A DNA stretch of 55,964 nt, taken from NCBI GenBank assembly GCA_964648275.1, contig CAZYOB010000003.1, positions 1 to 55,964 on the forward strand. The letters run 5' to 3'. Source of the DNA: CAIQPO01 sp964648275. GTDB lineage: Bacteria > Patescibacteriota > Microgenomatia > UBA1400 > MFAQ01. The notes beneath the pieces were generated by a model. That model worked only from the letters and a program-made list of their open reading frames with translations. It searched no databases and was not told the DNA's origin. How positions within the stretch are numbered: the stretch's first letter is position 1; each line of letters starts with the position of its first letter. A program made the position numbers and the translations under genes. This document shows, in pieces, positions 15,586-23,469 of this stretch.

Positions 15586-17912
15586 TTAGAGAATTTGGGG
15601 GGTAGGGGAAGTTGTTGGCTTTCTTNNNNNNNNNNTCTTGATTCGAGAATGGTCTTGACGAGTTGTGGATTGCAAGAAACTTTTGGTTCTGTTCCCTTGA
15701 CGAAGTATTCGTTTCTGGTGGGACAACCATCGCAGGTGAGGGTGCCGGTGAGGGTGCAGATTGGGACCGAAATTAAATTGTCCGGCTTGGCAATCTCTTT
15801 CGGTTGGGGATATTTTTCAATAATCTGGTTGAAAATCTTGGCCCAGATGGGTGAGGCTCCGGTGATGCCAGAGGCGACGCGGGACATAGGTTCGTTGTTG
15901 TTATTACCAACCCAGGAGGCGACCAGAAAAGTATCGGTGTAACCAATTGTCCAGTTGTCACGGAGATCATTGCTGGTACCTGTTTTAACTGCAACTTTAG
16001 CGGGTTTGATATTTAAGACAGAGTTGAAGCCGAAGGCAGGTGTACGAGCTGAGTTGTCCGAAAGTACGTCAGTTATCAAGTAGGCTGTTAAAGGAGAGAC
16101 AGCCCGTTTCTTTGAACAGCTTTGGTCAGTGGCTAAAGCAGTGGCGCTTTCCGGATCAGCGATCATTTGCATTGGGCAGCTAGCGAGAAATAAATCCTTA
16201 CTCTCTCGGGTTTTCACCGAAATGATTGATTTGAGAGGGGTGGCTATGCCTTTGTTAGCGAAGGTAGAGTAAGCAGTAGCAAGGTCGGTCATTTTTACCT
16301 CAAGACTTCCAAGGGCCATAGACAAGCCGTACCTTTCTGGTTCATTCCAAGTAGTTATTCCCATAGATTGAGCAAGGTTGGCAAAATTTTGGATGCCATT
16401 CTGGGATAGAAGCATGATTGAGGGAATATTGTATGAACTACCAAGAGCCTGCCTTAAGGATATGGTCCCATGGAAGCGGCCGTCGTAATTTTTTGGTACC
16501 CAAGGTCCTTGACCAACAAGGTTGAAAGAGATGGGTTTATCTTCGATGGTGGAAGAGGGGCGCAGACCCTTCTCGAATGCAAGGGCATAGTTAATCGGCT
16601 TTATAGATGAACCTGGCTGTCTGAGTGAGGTAGTCAGGTTGACCTGGCCATCTTCATTTAGATTAAAATAATCTTTGGAACCTACCATTGCCAGGATTTC
16701 CCCCGTCTGTGGATTGGTTACCAAAGCTGCTCCGTTTGAGACATTAAAATTCTTTAACTTGGATACCTCTTCTGTAACTGCTTTTTGGGCTAGGTTCTGC
16801 AACTCCAGATCCAGAGTCGTGGTAACAATCAACCCTCCGTGGTTGACGATATTTTCTCCCAGTTGTGAAGTCAGGATATCTTTTACGAACATGACGAAGT
16901 GCGGGGCATTTATCTCTGTTTTTGCCGAGCTAAACTCAAGCTTCACGGTGAGGGCTAAATCCAGTTCGTCAACACTTAAAAAGCCGTTTTTGACCATTTG
17001 ATGGAGAACTTGTTTTTGTCTAGTATAGGCAAGTTCAGGATTTTCCCCGTAAGGTGAGTATTTACTGGGAGCTTGTGGAAGACCAGCTAAAAATGATGCC
17101 TGTGCAATGTTGAGGTCTTTTGCATCGATGTTAAAGTACTGCATTGATGCTTCCTGGATGCCGTATGCTGTACCACCAAAACCAACTTGGTTAAGATACA
17201 TTTCGAAAATTTCGTCTTTGGTGAAAATATTTTCGACTTGAAAAGCAAGGATGAGTTCCTTGATTTTCCGGGTGATTGTTTTCTCGTTTGTGAGCAGGGT
17301 GTTCTTTATCAATTGTTGGGTGATGGTAGAGCCTCCCTCCAGACGATCTTTGGTAAAGTTTTTATAGACCGCCCTGACAAGCCCTACGGGAGAGAAACCT
17401 TTGTGGTGATAAAAGTCTTTATCCTCAGCAGTGAGGAAGGCGTTTTTGATATGGGGTGGAAGATCATTAAGTTTGATGAGAGTGCGATTTTCATCTTCGT
17501 AAATTTTATAAAGTAACTTGCCATGACGATCAACAATTTGGGTGGTGAGCTTATCCGGGAAATTTCTTAGTGAGTGAGGGTTGGGTAAATCGATGATTAT
17601 TTCGTTATAAAAAATCACTGAGGAGATGATAAGGGTACAAAGAACTACAGACACACGAAGACTTAATTGTGGAAGAGCTATTTGCGGAAGTCGCAATCGG
17701 GGGAGCTTATACTTTTTTAGAGAAACACTTTTTCTTTTTGAAAGTTTGGGGAAAGAAATTCTTATCGAAAATATTTTGCCGATGAGACGTGATATGAGGA
17801 GGATAAGGAACCCAGCAAAAGTGACGGAGAGTATCGTCAGTCGGAAAAAAGGCAGGCCAAGGTTTTTAAGAACGGAATTTAATAAATTAAACTTAGGCCT
17901 GTGTTTGGTCAT
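15586..17912 (-). CDS. Class A penicillin-binding protein (PBP1A type), interrupted by an assembly gap
   Basis: A bifunctional peptidoglycan synthase with a long basic N-terminus, a membrane helix (about 86-106), a GT51 transglycosylase domain (EDKDFYHHKGFSPVGL, LEGGSTITQQLIKN) and a transpeptidase domain with SSIKPINY (SxxK), SSYNIPS (SxN) and VAVKTGTSND (KTG). Cys-rich CTLTGTLTCDGCPTRNEYF follows. Ten Ns at 15626-15635 cut the C-terminus. Read straight through, the frame continues antisense to the small membrane gene, but another frame after the gap encodes a Pro/Thr tail (RKPTTSPTPQIL) ending at 15586, like the PTPTP tail of the paralogue. I take 15586 as the true stop. Confidence 0.85.
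15626..15635. other. Assembly gap (10 Ns)
   Basis: A run of ten N bases, the usual placeholder for a scaffold join of unknown size. It lies in the extreme 3' part of the penicillin-binding protein gene, so the real distance and sequence here are unknown. Confidence 0.98.
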
Positions 17913-17999
17913 TCTGAAATTACGATTTTGAAAGGGGCAGCTGTCCGCTCTAGATATATTCTAAATCCGAATGATCAAAAAAGGTAGAGGAATCTTCAG

Positions 18000-19232
18000 T
18001 TATTGGTTGCGGAGGTAATCAGCAATTGGTTGCCAGATATCGAGATAGGGAACTTCATAGCCAAGAGCCCAAATAGCGACCCCTCCGAGGTTGGCTGAAT
18101 TAATGAGTTTAATTTTCAACTCGAGCGATCTGGGATCTTCATAATGGATCTGACGGGTTTCGTCATCAATCTCGTAGGTCAAATATGGACTCATGGTGGT
18201 TGATGACCAAGTGGCGGAAAGTGAGCTGATGGTGGTATCAGAAAATAAATCTCTTACCCTTTGGTAGGAGGCAAGTGCTCCAGTGCCGGCGTAGGTGTTA
18301 GCAAGAAATTCGGTGGAAGTGGTCTGCCATTCGTATCCGTAAAAGGGAACCCCGAGAATGATTTTTTGGGGCGGTACAATGGCCGTGATCTCGGACAGAT
18401 TGGTGGTGACATCTTGTTCAAGGCAACCTTCCGGAGGATCCATGAGTTCGGAAAAACCCGATGGTTTTGGGCAAGCCCCTCTCAATGGAGCGATGGGACC
18501 TGCTTGTGATGAAGCCTTCCGGTAATAGTCATAGGTCATGACGATAAAGTGGTCGACAATCGGACTGAGAGATGCCAGGTCGTAGAGGCGGTTCCTTCTG
18601 GCAGAATCAGCGAAGATGTCGATATCCACTTCACAATTAGGTTTGATCGTTCGGCAGCGAGTTCTTAGCTTACTGATGAAGAGGGTAAAGTTGTCTTTAG
18701 TAGCTTTGTCCGGTGAACTTATAGATTCAAAGTCAATGTTGATGCCATCGAACCGTTTGTCGATAAATATCTGGAGGATTGAGTTTAAGGCGGTCTCTTG
18801 GTTCGTTGATGAGTTTAGGATTCCCGCGATTATTTCCGGCTCCATTGCAGTTACGGTCAGGATAGTTTTTTGATTGAGAAGTCTGACCTGGTAGAGGATC
18901 TTATCCAAGGACGAGGAGTTAAGCTTGTTCCATCCCGGCTCCAGTTCTATTGAATTTACTTTCTTTTGAGCTGAGCCGTCCTCGTTAAGGCTTAAGCTAA
19001 AGTAAGCAAAGTGAGTGAGGTCTTTGATATGGAGATTTTCGGCGTGTTTTAAGTTCCAGTAAGGGAAGAATCCATAAACGATTTTGTCCGTTGGTTTAGG
19101 AGGGGCGATGTAATTTTCGATCAGTGCCAAAGGGCTGACTAGGGGAAGGCTGTATTGCCAGAGGGAATAAAGTGTTACGGCAGTAACAACAATTCCGATG
19201 GTCAGAAAAAAGAGAAGTATTTTCTTAAGCAT
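18000..19232 (-). CDS. GH18-type glycoside hydrolase (YaaH/spore germination-like), membrane anchored
   Basis: The 410-residue protein has an N-terminal membrane anchor (about 3-24) and an extracytoplasmic TIM barrel with the GH18 motif FDGINIDFE (D162 to the catalytic acid E169) and VDHFIVMTYDYY downstream. The version GINIDFE, with Asn for the first Asp of DxDxE, is typical of the YaaH/cortex-hydrolysing branch that acts on peptidoglycan N-acetylglucosamine bonds. It lies 6 nt downstream of one penicillin-binding protein gene and upstream of another, which fits cell wall remodelling rather than chitin use. Confidence 0.85.
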   Translation of the reverse strand: MLKKILLFFLTIGIVVTAVTLYSLWQYSLPLVSPLALIENYIAPPKPTDKIVYGFFPYWNLKHAENLHIKDLTHFAYFSLSLNEDGSAQKKVNSIELEPGWNKLNSSSLDKILYQVRLLNQKTILTVTAMEPEIIAGILNSSTNQETALNSILQIFIDKRFDGINIDFESISSPDKATKDNFTLFISKLRTRCRTIKPNCEVDIDIFADSARRNRLYDLASLSPIVDHFIVMTYDYYRKASSQAGPIAPLRGACPKPSGFSELMDPPEGCLEQDVTTNLSEITAIVPPQKIILGVPFYGYEWQTTSTEFLANTYAGTGALASYQRVRDLFSDTTISSLSATWSSTTMSPYLTYEIDDETRQIHYEDPRSLELKIKLINSANLGGVAIWALGYEVPYLDIWQPIADYLRNQ

Positions 19233-19238
19233 AATTTC

Positions 19239-21593
19239 TTAGGGGGTCGGTGTGGGGAGGAAGTTGAAACGGGTAATGGAGGTAAATTGGAACGGATTGT
19301 AATTAACGTTCGTTTGCGGCCATTGAATACTTCCTTTGTCGTTTACGGGATAGGTGCAGTCAAGGCAAAAATCTTTAGTGAAAGGATCGGAAACTACGGT
19401 GTGTTCCTCGAGGTCACGGTCTATGGTTTCGTCACCGGGAAGGATGGGGTATTTATCAGATCTTCTGACCCAAACCTGTTTTCTCGTAGGAGCTCTGTCG
19501 TGTCCAATGGGAAGAATACCGTTGATGAAATATTCCGAATGCGATTCACAGCCATTTTCAACCGTAGCCAGGAGCCCGGTGAGGTTACATACCTGCATAT
19601 CAGTGATACCTTCCGGCTTAACTAGGGGTTTGTCTTTTGTATCTTTCAAAAGCACTCTCATGATGTCGTTCCAGATAGGAGAAGCCCCTGTAACGCCTGA
19701 GGCAACATAACTCATGGATGTATTATCGTTGTTGCCGACCCAGGTGGCGACTAAGTAATCGGCCGTGTAGCCGATGGTCCAGTTGTCTTTTAAGTCGTTG
19801 GTGGTGCCTGTTTTTACCGAGACAGTATGTCCGGGGATCACCAATTCTGATCTAGCTCCGAAAGCGGCTGAACGGGCACCGTTGTCGGCAATAATATCGG
19901 AAATAATGAAAGCCACCTCTTCCGGTAGGGTGACCCTAGGTTCATTGGGATTTGTTTGAACTAATTCATTCCCATTCCAAAATTGTTGCCAATTGCGAGG
20001 GAGAATGCCAGTGAGGTTTTCGGTGTTTTCAGCCGAAAATTCTTCGAGAAGATGCCCGTCGTAAGTTTCTACTTTAAGAATTGAGGTTAACGGAACAGTA
20101 ACACCTTTGTTAGCAAAGGTGCCAAAAGCTGTGGCCATGTCATACATTGTTACCTCACCGCCTCCGAGAGTCAGAGAGAGTCCATAGAGATCAGGATTTT
20201 TCCAGGAGGTAATTCCCATTGCCGAAGCTGTTGAAATAAATGATTCAAGGCCATTCAGGGCGAGCATTTTTACCGCCGGAATATTGAGTGAATTGCTGAG
20301 GGATTGGCGCATTGAGACGGGTCCGCGGAAAGTGTTATCGTAGTTCTTCGGGCAATATTGTTTTTGACCCGCGACATTAAAACAGGTGGGAACATCGAGG
20401 AACATTGTCCCTGCAGTCCACCCCCTTAACAGCCCAACTACATAGTTTACCGGTTTTATGGATGATCCAGGCTGTCTGAGTGAGGTGGTGATGTTCACCT
20501 GTCCATCGATTTCTTCGTTAAAGTAGTCTTTAGATCCAATCATGGCAATGATTTCTCCAGTGGCAGGGTTGGTCACCATGGCAGCACCGTTACTTATTTT
20601 CAAACGTTCAATCCTTTTCATTTCTGCAGAGAGTGAAGCTTCAAAGATTTTTTGCAGATCGAGATCAAGGGTAGTAGTGACGTTTAGACCACCAAGATTG
20701 ACCGTATCTTCCCCGTATTTTTGAACTAACTGATCTCGGACTGTAAGGGAAAAATGAGGTGCGTTGATTTGAACATTTTTTGTTAAAAAATTTAGTTTTT
20801 CTACTGCGGCTTGCTCCGACTGCTCCTTGGTGATATAGCCATCTTCAACCATGCGTCTTAGGACTTCTTTCTGACGGTTATATGCAAGCTCCGGTTTGGC
20901 TCCGAAAGGTGAATAGCGAGTAGGAGATTGAGGAAGCCCGGCTAAAAGAGCCGATTCGGCGAGGGAAAGCTCGCTCGCTTTTTTACCAAAATATGTTTGA
21001 GCAGCTGTCTCAATTCCGTAAGTGGTACCTCCATATGGAGCGTGGTTGAGATAGAGTTCTAGGATCTCTTCTTTGGAATAAACCACTTCCGTGGCCAGTG
21101 CGAGAATGGCCTCTTTTATTTTTCTGCCGATAGTGCGGCTGGGATCATAGAGGAGGGCGTTTTTGACCAATTGCTGAGTGATAGTTGAGCCACCCTCAAG
21201 CCTCTGACCGGTGACTGTCTTGAAAGCAGCTCTCATTATCGCAACTGAATCCAGTCCATGGTGGCGGTAGAAATTCTTATCTTCAATGGCGACTGTTGCC
21301 TGCTTTGCAAAATCATTGATGTCTTTCGAAGAGACGGGGGTGCGACGGTAATCTGTGTAAACCTCGTAAAGAAGTTTTCCGTTACGATCTAGAATCTTGG
21401 TACTTATCGGAGCAGGATTCTTGGTTAAGCTTGCCGGACCGGGAATATCTTTAAGGAGAAAAAACAAATAGATAGAGGTTAGTCCAGTAACCACCAAAAG
21501 AGCAGGGATAATGAAGCGCCGTTTATCCCCGGAACGAAGAGATTTAATTTTTTTCTCGATGGCCTTCATTGCCTGTTTTCGAGTTATGGCCAT
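19239..21593 (-). CDS. Class A penicillin-binding protein (PBP1A type)
   Basis: This 784-residue synthase has a membrane helix (about 30-50), a GT51 domain (EDKNFYRHHGLDSVAI, LEGGSTITQQLVKN) and a transpeptidase domain with SSIKPVNY, SNSLNIPA and VSVKTGTTND, ending in a Pro/Thr tail. It polymerises and cross-links peptidoglycan. It is a clear paralogue of the protein at 15586-17912. The start is ATG 21593, since TATAAT (21606-21601) ends 7 nt before it and an upstream in-frame ATG at 21602 lies inside that box. The GH18 gene follows after 6 nt. Confidence 0.94.
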   Translation of the reverse strand: MAITRKQAMKAIEKKIKSLRSGDKRRFIIPALLVVTGLTSIYLFFLLKDIPGPASLTKNPAPISTKILDRNGKLLYEVYTDYRRTPVSSKDINDFAKQATVAIEDKNFYRHHGLDSVAIMRAAFKTVTGQRLEGGSTITQQLVKNALLYDPSRTIGRKIKEAILALATEVVYSKEEILELYLNHAPYGGTTYGIETAAQTYFGKKASELSLAESALLAGLPQSPTRYSPFGAKPELAYNRQKEVLRRMVEDGYITKEQSEQAAVEKLNFLTKNVQINAPHFSLTVRDQLVQKYGEDTVNLGGLNVTTTLDLDLQKIFEASLSAEMKRIERLKISNGAAMVTNPATGEIIAMIGSKDYFNEEIDGQVNITTSLRQPGSSIKPVNYVVGLLRGWTAGTMFLDVPTCFNVAGQKQYCPKNYDNTFRGPVSMRQSLSNSLNIPAVKMLALNGLESFISTASAMGITSWKNPDLYGLSLTLGGGEVTMYDMATAFGTFANKGVTVPLTSILKVETYDGHLLEEFSAENTENLTGILPRNWQQFWNGNELVQTNPNEPRVTLPEEVAFIISDIIADNGARSAAFGARSELVIPGHTVSVKTGTTNDLKDNWTIGYTADYLVATWVGNNDNTSMSYVASGVTGASPIWNDIMRVLLKDTKDKPLVKPEGITDMQVCNLTGLLATVENGCESHSEYFINGILPIGHDRAPTRKQVWVRRSDKYPILPGDETIDRDLEEHTVVSDPFTKDFCLDCTYPVNDKGSIQWPQTNVNYNPFQFTSITRFNFLPTPTP

Positions 21594-21600
21594 ATAAACC

Positions 21601-21606
21601 ATTATA
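21601..21606 (-). promoter_or_regulatory. -10 box of the PBP-GH18-PBP operon
   Basis: A perfect TATAAT on the minus strand (21606-21601) ends 7 nt before ATG 21593. The -35 region is weak. The divergent gene starts at 21629, so both promoters share about 35 bp. Confidence 0.6.
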
Positions 21607-21628
21607 ACCTGTATGGTACGATTGAGTT

Positions 21629-22201
21629 GTGAGCAGGCTGTGGATTTACTTCATATATTTATTTTTTTCCTGGGGTAGTTTTCGTTACTTCATCAAGTTA
21701 CCTGATGTAGTAGAAGAGTTGTGGTTCAAGCCGATGATCTGGCTGGTACCAATATTTTGGTGGAATTTAGCTATTAAGAAGAGGGTGGAGATGTTTGAGA
21801 ATACTTGGATAGAAACCAGTAGTTGGGGCTTGGGAATTGCTTTGGTATATTGGTTAATTTTCAGTCAGTTGAGAGTCCCAGACATAAGTTGGCAAGTTAT
21901 TGGAATAGCGGTAGCAACTGCGATTGTAGAAGAGCTTACATTTAGCGGATTTATTTCCGGATATCTGGAAAGATATGCAAAGGGAAGTTGGTGGAACCTG
22001 ATTCTTACGGGATCGATGGCGGGGGTAATGAGACTACCTATTGCGACCTTTGTATATAGATTGTCACCCATCGCGACTCTTGGAGTATTCTTACTGGCGT
22101 TTTCCACAACAATGATTCATTCGTGGATAAGACAAAAGACAGGGAACGTAGCGGGAGGGATGATCGCCAGGATCGGACTAAATTTGGCGATCTTGGGTTA
22201 G
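21629..22201 (+). CDS. CPBP-like integral membrane protein with degenerate protease motif
   Basis: The 190-residue product has about six hydrophobic segments. AIVEELTFSGFISGYLER resembles motif 1 of CPBP/Abi membrane proteases (EExxxR), but the Arg is Ser; a later FSTTMIHSWIRQKTGN resembles the motif with the metal-binding His. Activity is therefore doubtful. The start is a GTG at 21629, and no Shine-Dalgarno sequence is present. It could be a non-catalytic family member; the assignment is by motif pattern only. Confidence 0.55.
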   Translation: MSRLWIYFIYLFFSWGSFRYFIKLPDVVEELWFKPMIWLVPIFWWNLAIKKRVEMFENTWIETSSWGLGIALVYWLIFSQLRVPDISWQVIGIAVATAIVEELTFSGFISGYLERYAKGSWWNLILTGSMAGVMRLPIATFVYRLSPIATLGVFLLAFSTTMIHSWIRQKTGNVAGGMIARIGLNLAILG

Positions 22202-22203
22202 CC

Positions 22204-22229
22204 AAAAAAACTCCCCCGGTGGGGGGAGT
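22204..22229 (-). terminator. Rho-independent terminator of the minus-strand gene at 22236
   Basis: ACTCCCCC (22210-22217) and GGGGGAGT (22222-22229) pair perfectly around a 4-nt loop, and on the minus strand the hairpin is followed by seven T residues (22210-22204). It begins 6 nt after the stop codon of the minus-strand gene. Confidence 0.88.
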
Positions 22230-22235
22230 AGGGAA

Positions 22236-22772
22236 TTATTCTCTTCGACGAGGTAACAAACAATTTTTCTTGATATTTTCGGAGACCAGTCGGCGGAGTT
22301 GTCCTAGATCAAAGTCTTCTGGGTTATAGCCTTCGATTTTTACCCCACTTATTGTCACTTTGAAGATGGCTGACTCAGGATCTACGGGGACAATATCGAC
22401 GGCAATAACCAAGTTCTTATCCTTCGAGCTCACAAGCCTTGGTTCCGGCCAAACGGCCACGCGCCTGGCGATTGTTTTCCAGACAACTAGGTTTTTAGTG
22501 CCAGCAAGGAAGTAGTCGTCTGTGAGTCCAACAGCCAATGGGTCCTTGCGGTCTCTTGCCGGGTAGACACGTTCGTCCACTCTGTGATACCCCTGACGTT
22601 TTAAGTCCTCGAGGATCGAAGCGATGGCAGGGGGGAAAGGTAGATAAATCAACGCTTCGAGGTGGCTCCTAAGCTCAGTCCTGAATTCATCTTTCTTAAT
22701 GTTCGCGGATGTGCGTTCCGCTACCGTGCTGGCGGCTGCATTAAGGACTTCATCAAGCCAATTATCATCCAT
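22236..22772 (-). CDS. Conserved-looking hypothetical protein
   Basis: The 178-residue soluble protein has no family I recognise. It has an acidic helical N-terminus, a central segment with RVDERVYPARDRKDP, and a C-terminal beta-rich part (NLVIAVDIVPVDP, FKVTISGVKIEGYNPEDF) ending in a basic tail PRRRE. GGAGG lies 7 nt before the ATG and a textbook terminator follows the stop, whereas its neighbours are leaderless. Its use of GC-rich codons also seems higher. Together these hint at acquisition from another genome. Confidence 0.7.
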   Translation of the reverse strand: MDDNWLDEVLNAAASTVAERTSANIKKDEFRTELRSHLEALIYLPFPPAIASILEDLKRQGYHRVDERVYPARDRKDPLAVGLTDDYFLAGTKNLVVWKTIARRVAVWPEPRLVSSKDKNLVIAVDIVPVDPESAIFKVTISGVKIEGYNPEDFDLGQLRRLVSENIKKNCLLPRRRE

Positions 22773-22959
22773 GACAGTTCCTCCAATTCATTAAGGTGCG
22801 AGATAAGTTTTGGGTATTGTACTATAAGACACTTGGTTTGTATATAGAAGTAAACGTGCCTAATTGGAGAAGTTTTTGCGGAGATTAGGCTTAATGAGGT
22901 GTTTTGATATTAAGAGTGATAGTTGCAATGCTAGGGGTAGTGTATGAAGATGGATGGAA

Positions 22960-22975
22960 ACACTAGATATTGAAA
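22960..22975 (+). promoter_or_regulatory. Probable NrdR box at the nrdR start
   Basis: ACACTAGATATTGAAA matches the NrdR box consensus ACACTATATATTGTGT at 12 of 16 positions, including the complete left half apart from one base. It covers the likely -10 region and the first base of the nrdR start codon, consistent with autorepression. Consensus is from family knowledge; binding is inferred. Confidence 0.5.
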
Positions 22976-23418
22976 TGAATTGTCCTTACTGTACAAATAA
23001 CGACACGGCGGTACTCGAAAGCAGAGGTTTGCCTGGTTCCGACGGGATACGTCGTAGACGAGAATGCAAAAAATGTAGCAAAAGATTTACAACTCATGAA
23101 AAAGTGGTGAACCTCGATCTTAAAGTAATAAAAAAGGATGGTCGACTTGAGGACTATGACAGAGAGAAATTAATAAAGGGTGTAAGGAAGGCATGCTACA
23201 AACGGGCAGTAAATGAGGAGAGAATTGAAAATTTAGTGGACGAGATTGAGATGAAACTTTTAAAACGCAGGACTACCCAGATTAAGTCATCGGATATAGG
23301 AAAAATGGTTCTGAATCGTTTGAAAAAGCTTGACGAGTTGGCCTTTATGAGGTTTGCAAGTGTTTATATGGATTTTAACGATGCAAATCAATTTCGTTTA
23401 TTTATCGGTGCCCATTAA
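22975..23418 (+). CDS. nrdR: NrdR, transcriptional repressor of ribonucleotide reductase genes
   Basis: The 147-residue protein has the N-terminal zinc ribbon MNCPYC...CKKCSKRFTTHE (C3, C6, C31, C34) and an ATP-cone domain (VIKKDGRLEDYDREKLIKG, about 50-140), which together define NrdR. It senses the nucleotide pool and represses nrd promoters. I chose ATG 22975, matching the invariant family start MxCPxC, over an ATG seven codons upstream. It lies just upstream of nrdJ, its expected target. Confidence 0.95.
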   Translation: MNCPYCTNNDTAVLESRGLPGSDGIRRRRECKKCSKRFTTHEKVVNLDLKVIKKDGRLEDYDREKLIKGVRKACYKRAVNEERIENLVDEIEMKLLKRRTTQIKSSDIGKMVLNRLKKLDELAFMRFASVYMDFNDANQFRLFIGAH

Positions 23419-23452
23419 GTTAGTAATTAATCAACAAAAATGGTAGTTTCCC

Positions 23453-23468
23453 AATCTATATATAAAAG
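23453..23468 (+). promoter_or_regulatory. Possible NrdR box / -10 region upstream of nrdJ
   Basis: AATCTATATATAAAAG contains the NrdR-box core CTATATAT but matches the outer positions poorly. It also contains a TATATA hexamer (23457-23462) 7 nt before ATG 23470. Repressor and polymerase sites would overlap, as at nrdR. Confidence 0.35.
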
Positions 23469-23469
23469 C

